From positions 771,501 through 835,500 of the forward strand of contig NC_080557.1 of NCBI RefSeq assembly GCF_030253575.1: a DNA stretch of 64,000 bases, in the 5' to 3' direction. The DNA comes from Rhododendron vialii. Taxonomy: Eukaryota; Streptophyta; Magnoliopsida; Ericales; Ericaceae. Within the stretch, counting starts at the first letter, position 1, and every line of letters starts with the position of its first letter. The translations under genes were made by a program, and so were the position numbers. Below are positions 47,631-59,574 of the stretch, piece by piece. The notes beneath the pieces are model-generated. The model made no database searches. It had not been told where the DNA came from and saw only the letters and a program-made list of their open reading frames with translations.

Positions 47631-48300
47631 TCCACCGTACCGCCTACTTGGAAACAATAATAAGACTTTGGTTGGATTTCCCTCCCTCTTTCCCCTTACT
47701 TGTTGTAACCTTTGACAAGTTCCCCTAATAAAATGTTATTTTGCCGATCAAAAAATAATAATAAGACACTCTTACTTTATGCCATTGTATAAGGTTGTGC
47801 TAAATATCCACTACCTAAGCAAAAACACCTGCCAATTATATTTTCAAAAGTTAGGGAATGTACGCCGACTTGGTGTACTATTTGTCAAGTTTTTTGGAAT
47901 AAATTGTTACTTTTGCCGATGAAAAAAATAAAGTTAGGAAATGTAGCACCATGTCCACCCAAGCACATAATTCGAATTCCTGGCTAGCTTGTTCTTATCC
48001 ACAAGAGCTAACTTAGATTAATAATACTTGGAGAATTAAGTACTAAATATCTGTGCATTAATTTCAGGTTATGTTTGATTAGATGAATTAAGAATTAAGT
48101 AAATATGAGATATATAAATAATATGTGGACTGATGTAGTATTATTAAGGACATCAATAACTAGAACTAGTCAGGACATCAATAACTAGAACTAGTCGACT
48201 CATTTGATTCCTAAGTCGGCCAACCAAACAAATCATGTGAGTTCATTAGATCTGTTCTGTTGCTCACACACAAAGACTTGCAGAAATTTCACTTAAACGT

Positions 48301-48322
48301 GCACACACACACACGGGGGGGG

Positions 48323-48386
<64 letters not shown>
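48301..48386. repeat. Compound (CA)n-(G)n-(GA)n microsatellite, unit 3 allele
   Basis: CA repeats, a run of about 10 G, then about 28 GA units; paralogous to 5462-5542 and 33206-33228. Confidence 0.9.
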
Positions 48387-48389
<3 letters not shown>

Positions 48390-48782
48390 ATTTTAAAATG
48401 GTTATGGCATTATAACGTGCACCGGACAAGTACATTACTATTGTTTGATGAAGCTGGTCATCAACAAGAATCTATAAGCTTATTTCAGCATGACATGATG
48501 AAGAAGGTGAAAGAAAAGAAGTGAAACAAAATGAACGATGAAAAAAGAAAGAAAGATAGAAATTGGTAATTTGAAATCGGTAGTTTGCTACATATATGTG
48601 TTATTCCCTCATCGTTCCTTGATGAGTTCAACCTCCTGAAAATAAGAAGGATGACAAATTAACAAAAGGAAAATGCATTTAGAATAGTATTTCACAAAGA
48701 AAATTTTAAAAAAAATTGGTTCATCTCTACTAGGTAAACAAGAATAATTTACCACAATTGACTATGTAGATTTCCTTACTGA

Positions 48783-50157
48783 TTAAGTTCTTGGTGCACC
48801 ACATTTGAAGCATTCCATCCGGCAAGCATAGTTGTGTGCACCACATCCAGTCCTGGCAAATTAAATACCAAATTTGAATTCCTATTTAGATGAAATGATA
48901 CAATTGTAAATGGCTACAAACGCGCGAATTTGTAAAGCAATTAAATAGCACGTTGCACTTGTTTTTGCAGTTGTTCCGGCCGGATGCTAGCGACATTATG
49001 AAAAACAATTGGCAAATGCTATAGACACCTCACATATACATATTTGGACATAGATCCGTGAAATGAAAAGCTTAATAAAATAAAAATTCACCACCTTTGT
49101 ACACAAATTCAAAGGACCTGGACATAAATTCATAACATCGACTTTGAATTTGTGACATTCATATGTTCTGGAAGCTTTTGCTTTGATGCTATGGATATTT
49201 TTATTTTTTGCACATTTCATGAATCTATACGCAAATGTTAGGACTTTATATGCACATATGTAAGAATTGAAGGCAATTCAGAAAATGCAAATTGTACGCA
49301 ATTAAATAGGGTGTGCATTCTAGCACTTCCAAAACAATATAACGATAATCTTGTTCATGTTTCCTACGGATTTTGTCTCTCTATCCTATAGAGGATTAAA
49401 CTGCGTAACTACATATGTACAATAGCATGAGATCGAACTAAGTAATTACATGCAATGCATGCTACTTTTACAAAGGTAATGCTAGGAAGACAACTTTAAA
49501 ATAAACTCCATGCACAATTACATCAGAGTCGTTCGATGGATATGGGCTCATATACATCGGACACCTCAAAACATAGTAGCGTTCAAAGTTGTATTCCTAG
49601 ATTTTCTGTTTCAACAATGATACAAATTTCACCTCATAAACTATGAGAGATAAAATGTCAAACGGAAAGATAAGATTTCTGCAATCAAGGGTGAAGAAAA
49701 TCTTCCCTTATTCTAAAAAATATTCAAACCCCATCTTCGTACTGCATTTTCACGAAAAATATACTAATTGATGTATGTACTAATAGAAAGATATATACTG
49801 AATTGAAGTCATCTAACACAAATAAATGCTAACTAACCTAGCGCAAATCCAGTCACCGGTTTTCCATCCGGGGAGACCACCACTGGCGGAGCCCACCACG
49901 CCTCCACCATAAACATTACAATAGTCGTTCTTTGTCGCGTGACATTTATGGCAGGTTGGTCGGCTAGCGTAGTTGTGTGCTCCACAGTTGATGACATTGC
50001 AGTACCAGTCCCCCGGTAAGACCTCGGTCCTTTTTAGTCCGAGCAATGGCACATCGACACCACCTCCGAACTTGGGGCACCCACATCGCTGGCACGAGTC
50101 CCGCTTTTTGAAGTTCATGTGTTGGCATGAGCAGCAAATCCAGTCTCCTGAGCTCAT
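48783..50157 (-). CDS. RanBP2-type zinc finger protein, copy 3
   Basis: Same architecture as copy 2: coding exons 50157-49838 and 48852-48783, 129 residues, three W-x-C-x(2,4)-C-x3-N-x6-C-x2-C fingers with every cysteine present. The phase-2 intron falls inside finger 3. The stop TAA is at 48785-48783, followed three bases later by a GTAAGG donor; an acceptor ending at 48636 suggests a 3'-UTR exon. Finger 2 reads TCHKCHATK where copies 1 and 2 have NCYKCSATK and NCYKCGATK, so non-ligand positions vary while ligands are kept. The open frame extends upstream of the ATG, but a splice acceptor (CTTTCCAG, exon start 50175) precedes it, so the upstream residues are intron and the ATG at 50157 is preferred. 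Paralogue of 7174-8427 and 33623-35024 within the tandem segmental duplication. Confidence 0.87.
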
Positions 50158-50763
50158 CTTTCTCAACCTTGATATCTGGAAAGCACAAAAATGTTGAGTT
50201 AGGAAACATGTAATTATCACTATTTCTTCATTGGATCCAGCTCTAGCCTCCAATAGTTTATTTGGGATGAATGTATAAGTAAAACTCTGGACAACCCTTT
50301 TCAGAGAAGAAGTGCTAGTACTGCTATGTACAGGAAGAGAAAAGTTGTTAAAAAATCAAGGCAATTCGAAACTTCTCTTTTGAACCATGTTCAGGAAAGT
50401 TTCTTAGAAATTTCTCGGATTTACTTGAGGTGCGTGCAAGTTGGTCTGAATATATGGTCATATGTTCGGTTGGCATCTTGCCTGCCTTTAAGTCTCGGGT
50501 GGCTTTTTGCCGGTGTGCCCTTGATTCTTTTAATCTTTGTAATCCTTTATAAAGATTAATAAATTCTTTTTGCTTAACAAAAAAAAACATATGGTCATAA
50601 AAATTAAAAAAAAGTTTCGTAGAAACTAGAGGAACTTCTCGAAGACGAATGATCAAGAAATTAATACTGAGAGACATATCTAGGATCTGAATCATCCGAT
50701 CAATGATCGAGCCAATAATAGTTTTTGTTTGTTAGTTGTTAATGGCGAAGTAGAGGTGCTTAC

Positions 50764-50886
50764 CTCAAGCAGATGAAGGAATGAAACCAGAAATAAAAGA
50801 ACTGAGATGTATTAACTAAGCTGTTGCTACAGAAATCGAAAGTGGAAATGGTGATTTTGATGGATGGATTGAGATGGACTTATATA
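50764..50886 (-). promoter_or_regulatory. Core promoter and leader exon of zinc finger copy 3
   Basis: TATATAAG at 50886-50879, then a leader ending at 50764 before a GTAAG donor; exon 2 begins at 50175. Same arrangement as in copies 1 and 2. Confidence 0.65.
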
Positions 50887-53848
50887 CTGGTGATTTTGTA
50901 TAGGGCCTAAAGATGGGGTGGGGCTCTGGTTTGGGAACAGATTCCAAAAGTAGAAAGATTTCTGGAAAATTAAGATAGACTTCTCCGAGTCACAACCCTT
51001 TTTGGTGGAGGAATCCTAACTGCATGGTATATGACTGCAAGCATAGAATCACGTGTTGTTTGGGTTCGTTTTTGGTGTTGTTAGAGAGTCTATAGCATCT
51101 GTTATCCAAGCAATGGACGACTCAAATTCATAAGGGCCAAGATAAAATTTGGACCATTAATTGTCGAGATGGACGGTTTAGATCGTGGCCTACATTTATG
51201 TAGTGCGCCCCTAGGTGCGATCTATTGTTATATGCAATACCAAATACTAATTTGAAATTGTTATGTCATATTAGTGTATGCAAACGCTAGAAGATGTCAA
51301 CTTTACATGATCGAAAAAATCACGACTGTAGCAAAGCTTTGCCCGTCGTTTCTAAGCAAAATCAGATGGTGCCTTCTTTACATGATTCTCCCTGCATTAT
51401 TTGAGAGAAAAGTTTTTTTCCCCCTTTCAAGTTTGATTCTCTTTTCTTCTGTGGCCAATTGGGTAAGGTGTTATGCAGGAAAGTTTGTATCTGAAATGTT
51501 GTCACAGGTATGTGCACATGAGATATTCTACTCTCTGTGTTTCATAATTTTAGTTCATTTCTTAAAACCATCCGTAAATTCTTTTTTTTTTTCCGTTAAA
51601 AAAAAAATTTGGGTACAGAGGAATTATGTTTTCCTAGAAACGACGAAAATTAGTAGAACTGAAAGGAGAATATCTCATTTGATTTTTATCACCATTTCAT
51701 GTCTATATATGATGGTTATTATGTGCTTGGCAAAGTTCATGATCTAGGTTCCGAGTCAGCTAGTTTTGAGCAAACTAAGCCCTTAATGTTGTCTGCTAGA
51801 GATGCCCTTAGCAGAACGGGGTTTAAGTTGACTCAATTGGTTAGGTGCTTGGCAAAGTTCATCGAAGTGATGATCAAGAGAAATGACTAAAAGCAAAACA
51901 ACAATTACAGAAAACGTAACAGGTGACATATGCAATGTACGTAAGACTGCTAGCTAGCACCTCCACTTTACTGGCAAATAAACCTCCCTGAGTCGATGGG
52001 CTCATAATATTGCTCGCTCGATCCCAGCTGATTGGGCAATTTTCCATTTAAAGAATCAATTCCTCCCGATGCACGTACATCAATTGCAAAATTCAAATAT
52101 TCTTCCGATCCTCCTTTGTTTGAAAATTCCCTTTCGGCATGCAATAATTGATCAAAACCCACATAAGATTCATATCCATTGGCATCATTTCTGTCTCTTG
52201 ATCGAGTTGGGATCGGACTTGCACAAAATTCTCAGTGTGTTTTTTTAAAATCATTTTCAGTCTAAAGCCATGCATGCATGGGTAATAATAAATTAATAAT
52301 ATTGGGAGGCCGGCCATATATATATATATATGAATTCTTTTTGGTGATCGATGCTGGATTTGGATGACTGACTTCAGGCTTGCTTTTGCCCCTATGAGTA
52401 CGTGTTACAACTGGAATGCCCTTTGTGTTACAATTGGCTGTCCTGGTTTTGGACTCATTCAATCATCATTGGATGTAGTTTTTCTTTTCCCTCTGACTTT
52501 TTACTGTGTCTCAATTTCTGTGGTCTATAATTGGTCTCTCTTTCTCTCGATATATTTTTTATCAAGTTTCTAATTGGGAGGCCATATAGGGCATGCAAAA
52601 TATCACTTGTTTATTTTGTATCAAGTAGGGCTTTTGAGCCAAGACACATGTATAAGTAATTTCCAAATGACAAGAATGACCAAATATAAACAAGAAATCT
52701 GGGACGGAGGGAGTTTAATTTAAATATTGGCACTAGGCTCACCCAATTATAATCTTTTTTAGAATTGATGCTCTTGCGCTCTTACTCCCTCATTTGCGTT
52801 GTTCGCGCTCGTGCTCTGTTTGACTTAGGGATGAAAAATGCATGCACCCTTTTGAATTGCCTTAGATTCATAACCCCTGCATAAAAGTTCCAAACATTTG
52901 CATAAAAATTCACAACATGAAAACAAAAGTTTACTTTAATTTCGATATACTTCAAGGGATACATACCGTATACTCTCAAAAGTTTACCTCAACTTAGGTT
53001 TTTCCGCTTTTGGGCTTGGCCCATTAGGAATGAGTTTGTCCCAATGGGTGCAGGGCCTGTCTCTAATAGGAGTGGGGTTGTCCCATTGGTGTTCTCTTGA
53101 TTGGTTTCTTCCTAACCTCGGATTTAGGTCTCAGATGAGTATAGGATTATTTTTTCCTTTGTAACCTTGATGGGTCTCGGGTTAGGGATATGATGTCATA
53201 ATTCCTTGTCTCTATTAATCTTTGTAACAATTTCAGAGATTAGTAAAATTCTTTTCGTCTTTCAAAAAAAAAAAAAACATGATTTTTACAGGCATAATAC
53301 TTGACCGGTGTAGGTTTTTGCATTGTAAAGTGTATTACTACTAACTTTAATTAAGAGAAGGTTCCAAGAACTCTTTTACTGTAACAAAGAATTAAGAATT
53401 AATATATGGCAAAGAGCAATTGTAAGGTTATTCTGGTGTAGGTATTATTGCGCTTCTTGAATTGCTGATTGACTTTCTACATGAGCTGGATATGCTAATT
53501 TATTGTTTTATTACAAGTTTTGACCAAATTAGGAATGTTATGGTCAATACCGACTAATCTAGCTGTAAAACGCCGAAATTTTTTCTATCCACATCAGGTA
53601 AATTAATTAACATATTTTTATGGTCCTTTTAGGATGGAGAGAATATTAGGATTATTACACATGTTTTTAACTATTTAATTACCTTAGAGAAAGTCAATGT
53701 ATGAGATTCTCAATTTTATTTAAGTTACGTTAGTGGTCAACGGCCTACGACTTAAGGGGTTTTGCCCATCTTATCTACATCACAACATTACGACAGTTTG
53801 AAAATATACAAACAGAAGAAAAATTACGAGTAAAATTATATACTCGCA

Positions 53849-53871
53849 AAAAAAAAAAAAAAAAAAAAAAC
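53849..53871. repeat. Poly(A) run
   Basis: About 23 A in the unit 3 to unit 4 transition; could be the tail of a minimal retro-insertion, but no TSD was identified. Confidence 0.6.
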
Positions 53872-53945
53872 AGCCGTAACTTCTGGTTGGAGATCGAGGA
53901 CTTCTTGAACTGAAACAAGAGCAAGGAATTTGGCTAATTACAACC

Positions 53946-55850
53946 TTATCTAAACAATTTGCGATTGAAAAAACCTTTATATTAGAATCAGTATGTCGAC
54001 AGAGCTTTATGCTTAACCCTGGTCATGATATAAGATTTCTCATGTTTTCCGTTGACCATGATCAACATCTCGATTATGATGTGCACAATTATTGTATGTC
54101 CTAGTCGATGTGTTAAGTTAATCATCTGGTATTTCATTTTATGTGGACTATATAATCATATTAGACCGATGACTATAGATTAACGATTAGATGATGTGTT
54201 ATGATAACGTGTTCCCTAAAAATTATCACAGTAACTTGGTATCAACCGCATGTATCTATTCTTCTTCGAAAAATAAAAAATAAAACCCCTGAATTTACTC
54301 ACGTGTACATAAGCAATTCATGCATGCACACTTTAATAAAACACATTAGAAAATTAAAAAAAAGAAAAGGGCCAAGCATCTACCCAACACTTTATTCTAC
54401 AACAGTGACTAGTCTCAAAAGGGTGAAAATTCTCCCCTGATCAAATATAATACTTTGAGCGAGACCAGATTCTAGTTGCTGTTGATGGAAAACAGCCTTA
54501 ATTTACTTGTGAATGTTGAATATTCTCCCTTTTTCAGCGGTTCTACGCCCACTGCTCTGTTTCACCGCTCAATATCTCATCGTCTGTCTCGGCAATAAAT
54601 GGTCCGGATTTTAAAAAACTCTTCCAGCGAAGAGAAAAACTCTTCAAATATTGACCGTCCAAAACACTTTTGGACAGTGAAATTGAGAGCAAAAGAGAAG
54701 AGTGGTGAATTTTGAATGGTGGGCATAGATTTTCTGTTTTTCATTTTATGCTATCTGATTTGCAATTTCAATCTTGAATTTGAATGACTGTATGTTATGC
54801 TGCTAATTGTTCTAGACGCCCTTTGGGATTGGCATGGGCCTAGCTTCCATATCCTAGAACTCCGCTAAGCTTTGTTAGATTTTTTTTTGGACAGTGAAAA
54901 GTAATTTCTTTTTCTTCCCAAAAGGATAACCATGAATAACATGAGAGTACATCCATCCTTTATCAACGGCCCACAACGGTCGATAGACTTTCCAAATAGG
55001 AACAACTGATCATCCATAACCCTTACAAACAAAGCAATGAGCCACGCCATTACCAATACTCTTCACAAAACTAAACTCACACAAAGAAAGTACTCACCAA
55101 TCTCCTAGAATCTTCCACAAGGAGGACACTACGCTTACAAAACTAAAACCACACACAGAAAAATACACACCAATCTCCTGGTAACTTCCACAAGGACTCC
55201 AGCATATGGACCTAGACCGAGTCATGCTGAGTTAACTACGAGCCACACCAACACAGGCCATCTCGAGGCCAAGGCTATGTCTCCGTCAAGACCCCGGCGA
55301 CCTCGACCACAAAAACTCGCCTCCCGCGGCCACGAACTGCAAAACACAACCTCCAACAACTGTCGGACTAAGCGGCAGAAGAGGCAGAGGAGGGGCGGCG
55401 TATGGTGGTCGGGAGAGGAGGAGGATGGGGGTGATGGAGGAAGGAGAGGAAACCTCCCAAATCTAGGATCGGGAGAGGAAAAAAACCCACAAGGGGGATA
55501 AATCCCTCCCCTCTCGCTGCCCATTAGGGTGTAAAATCCTTTGGAGAGAGAGAGAGAGAGTAGTTAAAAGGAACAAAAACAAAATAGCATCACGATGAGG
55601 GAAGCATCCCAATGAGGTGGATACCCAACCCCCATGACAAATTAGTTGCCACTCGAGCTCCAAGAGGTTACAACGGGAACAAGAAGTCAACCTACAACCC
55701 AAACCGAAAGAAAACAAACAATTTTTTTTTTTCCTCACGAAATCTTGTCTTCCATAATTGATTAATATCTTCAAAATAAAACTAAGAAATTTCTTCACAA
55801 ACATCCTTTTATCTATACAAAAAGAAAACCGAACTTGGTGATATGACTAC
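53946..55850. repeat. Partial tandem unit 4 at the right end of the array
   Basis: Matches the start of units 2 and 3: 53957-54530 resembles 28391-29130, and 55570-55850 resembles 29225-29490. A 0.7-kb insert (about 54882-55560) and a short MITE-like insert (about 54535-54725) separate the parts. Similarity to unit 2 fades near 55850, which is probably the right breakpoint of the array. No zinc finger gene is present. Confidence 0.8.
54882..55560 (-). mobile_element. Probable non-LTR insert in unit 4
   Basis: Starts with a T run (TTTTTTTTTGGACAGTG) and ends in a CT/GA run; GC-rich on the 5' (right) side with imperfect repeats of ACCAATCTCCT near 55096 and 55169. Units 2 and 3 lack this segment. 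Open frames here are compositionally biased and not credible. Confidence 0.4.
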
Positions 55851-57316
55851 AATATGTTTGTGTTACCAACTATCTAAATGTGATTCAATTACACAATATA
55901 ACACATGTTTGACCCGTTTATGAAAAAGAGTCCAGCCACCCATAAAGATACGTTAGCTATTTTTGTTTTGCACCCCTTCCTCTCAAGGGAAATTCCAACT
56001 CGCGCAAACAACTAGAATTACGATGGTCCATATCCTCTGTTTTTCTGAAGTCTTGAAATGAAGTTTCCTCCCAACTGATGTAAAATGGAGTTTGATTGCC
56101 AAAAGTCCAATGAGGAGCCCCCAAAAAGAAAGAGAACCACTCAATGCAAAACAAAAGAAATTAACCCTGTTAGAAATAGCCAAGAAAAGATTGCAAGTTT
56201 AACAATTATCCAAATTGAACCTGATAACAAAATGATGTACATGTTCCTCTGTGGAAAGCAAAATGGTGGTATCCAATTTACTATGCTTGCAAGCAAGAAG
56301 ATTATTTCACCGAATCAATCTATTTACCTATTTGCGCCACATACTAAGCACGTGTAATACACATGACGTGTGCTTATAGTTTCAAAAAACAAGAGAGACA
56401 AAATTATGAAAAGTTTAACGTCAACCATCTACATTCTCTCACGTCCCGCCCTCCCTTTTCCTTTTCGAACTTTCGCTAATTGTTATGCGAATTGTAAGGA
56501 GGACCTCTCTCATCCTTTTCATTTTTACCATCTCTAATTTGAAAGCTAGCACAGACCCCTGGGTTATTAAAAAGCACATTGGATAAGATGATCCCATGTT
56601 TTCTAAAGATGAAGATTAACCCATTACAAAATGTTAAATCATAGCATGCAGGAAAGAAATATCATTTAACTGAGACTATCGATTCCGTGAGGTAATCCAT
56701 GCTTGCTTGCCTAAAGGAGGATTGGCCTTTTTTAGGCATGTAAGCGACCACCACTTTTTGCCCCAAGATTCCCATTTGAGCACCCTGATTGGGGAGCCTC
56801 AAGGCTAGAGGTCAGGGGCCATCTCGACTTTTTGCTGCTACAGTGAGCTAATGTTCATGTACTATAGCGATTTTTAAAATTTTACTTTAATGGGTTTTTC
56901 GACTTTTTACCATTTTCCTCTATGTCCTTTTTCCTTCTTAGTTTCTTGCTTTTTTGTCCTTTTGCGCAGGGTTACTTGGGTAAAATCATGTCGGGAAACC
57001 TTCAAAAATCAGAAGCAAAATCTTGGGAAGATTTTGCTAAATTTTGATGAGAGAGAGAGAGAGTCAACCAAGGATTTGATTCTGATTCTGATTTTAATAA
57101 TTTGATTTTGATTCTTATTTTGCATCCAATGGTGGAAAAATAATTTGAGAGCTTGAGCAGTTGAAAGCAAGATTTAAGGTGAATTGTGAGGGATCCACTG
57201 AGCAATACAAAGAGCAATGAGCACAGAACCACATGCGAGGATGTCGTGCTCAGCCTAGTAAAATTTCAGTTTCTCTCCTCTCTCTACTTGAACCTTCTGG
57301 ACGGGAGAACTTGGGC
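55851..57316. other. Intergenic region between array and EG45 gene
   Basis: About 1.5 kb with no recognised gene. A 90-codon open frame at 56085-56357 and one on the other strand at 55957-56154 show no known domain. The Arg/Lys-rich start and a MMYMFLCGKQNGG segment are all that stands out. GA-rich and GATTCTGATT repeats occur near 57048-57110. Confidence 0.5.
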
Positions 57317-57324
57317 TATAAAAG
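57317..57324 (+). promoter_or_regulatory. TATA box of the EG45-domain gene
   Basis: TATAAAAG lies 105 bp before the ATG in a CT-rich context, giving a predicted start near 57350 and a leader of about 80 bases. No upstream ATG is seen in the leader after that point. Confidence 0.6.
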
Positions 57325-57428
57325 AGAGCTAAAACCACTAAAATTTTCATTGATCACAATAAACTCCCAAAAGGGTTCCAAGGTATAGAGATATTCAGTG
57401 TGTTGTCTATATCGGTGCAACAACAAAG

Positions 57429-58252
57429 ATGGGCAGTTTGATCCGATTTGTGCTCATGGTCATCACAGTAACGAGCCTAATCTCATTTGGGTCCGCATTC
57501 ACGGCCCGTGCAACATACTACACAAAATATATCCGTAAGTGGTTACATATATATACCGAACCCAAATAAATATACATACATACATACATACATACATATG
57601 TGCAAGTGATTAACAAGAATAAAACATCCGCGGTCATATAAGCCTGCGTTCTTTAAGTGAGGTACGTAGTTAGGATTTGGCCTCGAGGGGGAGTCAAGTT
57701 TAAAAAGCGAATGTATAAATTTTGGTTATTCTAATTTTTACAGGACGTGTTTTTCGATAGATTAAAGAAAGAAATCTCAAGAATCAGACGATACCGTTAC
57801 CATGAATTAGTAACCACTAGGTCCACATGCCAAATTTTAGAGAATAAATTCGGTTATGTTTCTGGATATGGGACACAGTTAATGTATTTTCTCCATGTAG
57901 GTCCTTCGTCGACTTTCCAATGCCGTAACCCATGAATCGCGTAACTCTGTTTTTTGCAGCATCTTCATGCTATGGCAATGTGGATCAAGGCACAATGATC
58001 GCAAAAATTGGAGAAGAGTTTTACAGGAAGGGGTACGAATGCGGGAAGAAGTTCTACGTTCGATGCGTTGAAGGATTGAACACAACCACTTGCCGAGGGG
58101 ATGGTACTAATTTCGTAACCGTTAAGATTGTTGGTCTATGTTCATCAAGTGAATGCCCATCATCATCTTTCAGTATTTCCCTCTCCAAGGAGGCTTTCAA
58201 CAAGATCGCGTATCCTGGGCAAAGAACCATACGAGCCGAGTTGGAAGTGTAA
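57429..58252 (+). CDS. EG45-like domain protein (plant natriuretic peptide-like)
   Basis: Exon 1 57429-57534 and exon 2 57960-58252 (donor GTAAGT, acceptor TTTTTTGCAG) encode 132 residues. Residues 1-24 form a hydrophobic signal peptide. The rest is a single EG45 (expansin-like, double-psi barrel) domain with ATYYT, SCYG, DQGTMIA, VTVKIVGLC and the IxLSKEAFxxIA signature, and six cysteines (39, 63, 71, 80, 96, 101), as expected for the family. The length matches plant natriuretic peptide / blight-associated p12-type proteins, which are secreted to the apoplast and linked to water and ion balance and stress responses. Unlike expansins it has no second domain. An alternative GT donor at 58249 and acceptor at 58381 would change the end to V-A-stop at 58388, making a three-exon gene; both endings give almost the same protein. 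The intron spans 425 bp. Confidence 0.88.
57567..57597. repeat. (TACA)n microsatellite in EG45 intron
   Basis: Seven to eight TACA units, 33 bp after the splice donor of exon 1. Confidence 0.9.
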
Positions 58253-58556
58253 GCTATATAATGCATATTCCCTAGTGTTAAACTTATCTTGCCTTCCTTT
58301 TTGAAATTCAGAATCTATGCGATAAGGTTCATCGTATGTTATCGAGGTTCTAAATAACACGAGTGTGTGTGTTATTTTCAGGGCATGAACAAGCGACAGA
58401 TCAAGTTAAGGCTATGTTTTTCGAAATTGCAATTGGGAGCTCCCAGAAAATAATGTAACCTTGCAATCAGCTAAGAAAGAATAATCTGGAGATTTGCAAT
58501 CAGCTTGCTATGTTGTATCCGACATGAACTCTCAATGCAAAGATATTAGTAAATTG

Positions 58557-58749
58557 GGGGTGCCGGACAGCATGCGTGATGGGCCAATCCGGGTCGTCCG
58601 TGCTCAGCAATGAATGACTCAGATTGCATCTTGACCGAACAGATCTCGATCGTCTATTGCTGTTCAGCTGAGATACAATATGAGTTGTCCATTGCCGAGC
58701 ATGGACGGCCCGAATCGGCCCAACACACATGTTGTCCTTAACGCACCCC
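58557..58749. mobile_element. MITE with ~60-bp inverted ends downstream of EG45 gene
   Basis: 193 bp: left GGGTGCCGGACAGCATGCG, right end in reverse complement GGGGTGCGTTAAGGACAACA; both continue through GGGCC, CGGG, CGTCC and GCTC words. Lies between the two convergent genes. Confidence 0.7.
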
Positions 58750-59222
58750 GTATTAAGGGCTCAAGCAATGAGACATTAATCTCCATGGGTTCGTTTAGTT
58801 TGCCTATTTTACTTATTTATTTAGGCTTCATTTGGCCCAAATTTTGGCGACTTTTTGGCAAGCTCTTTTTGGTTCTTCTCTCTTAATTCTCACTAGATTC
58901 CGTTCTACTTTTAACATCACATCGTTCGCCTCGATGAGAGAAATAGAAAAAGTATCAATATCTTATCGAGACAAGCAATGCAATGTCAAAGTTTGAACCA
59001 TATCTCGTAAGAATTATACAATAAAAAAACAAACGCACCAAAAAGTTGCCAAAAAATTAGGCCAAAGGGGGCCTAATACTTAATTTGCTAATCTACTTGG
59101 ATGCTCGTTTCGCTTATTAACTTAATTTGTTAACTTATCTGCTCTTAGTTTAGTTGAAAATAAATACTACCCCTGCTCCGAGTGATCTGATGTGTAAATT
59201 TTACCATTGCCATGGACCTATG

Positions 59223-59443
59223 AGAAATTTTTCGGTCCCGGGCGGGTATATCCCTCGTGGTACCCGTTCGGCACATTCGGACCATTTAATACACGACTCA
59301 GATTGAAACTCTCTCTCCTCTCATCCCAACACTCTCTTTCCTTTTTCTTTCTCCAAATTTGAGCCGTCCAAAAACGCAATAAACAGCTCGAATGCTCTGA
59401 ACGAGCACCACGTGATACCCACCGACACTGAAAATTTTTCCGG
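59223..59443. mobile_element. MITE-like inverted-end element downstream of UGT
   Basis: About 220 bp; left GAAATTTTTCGGTCCCGGGC and the right arm in reverse complement GAAAAATTTTCAGTGTCGG, with GGGTAT and GTGGTRC words in both arms. Sits 130 bp past the UGT stop. Confidence 0.6.
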
Positions 59444-59574
59444 TCTGTAGCCGCGAAAGTCACTTTTCCCAAAAGGAAAATTGCTCCATTAGTGAACAAT
59501 AAAACGGCATTTATAACAAAGCAAAATCCCATATTTTAATACTAGTTGCAAGATACTAGTAATTCCAAGCATTT

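Larger units (their letters stand above)
45105..53945. repeat. Tandem segmental duplication unit 3 (most compact)
   Basis: At 8.8 kb this is the least interrupted unit and often serves as the empty-site reference for insertions in units 1 and 2. Shared blocks occur at 45108-45420, 47041, 48325-48480, the zinc finger gene 48783-50886, 51273, 51945-52030, 52736, 52950, 53310 and 53427. Outside the gene and the listed elements no coding sequence is seen. Confidence 0.88.

Noticed and set aside
49813-50253. Longer N-terminus for zinc finger copy 3 (upstream residues before MSSGDW)
   Set aside because: A splice acceptor CTTTCCAG precedes the ATG in all three copies and the upstream codons are intron; they are not conserved in frame in copies 1 and 2.
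51274-51747. 157-codon plus-strand frame in unit 3
   Set aside because: The equivalent DNA in units 1 (9763) and 2 (36145) is frameshifted and the product is AT-driven (Phe/Lys-rich), so no coding constraint.
55222-55524. 100-codon minus-strand frame, Pro/Ser-rich
   Set aside because: Lies in a GC-rich non-LTR-like insert absent from other units; biased composition, no motif.
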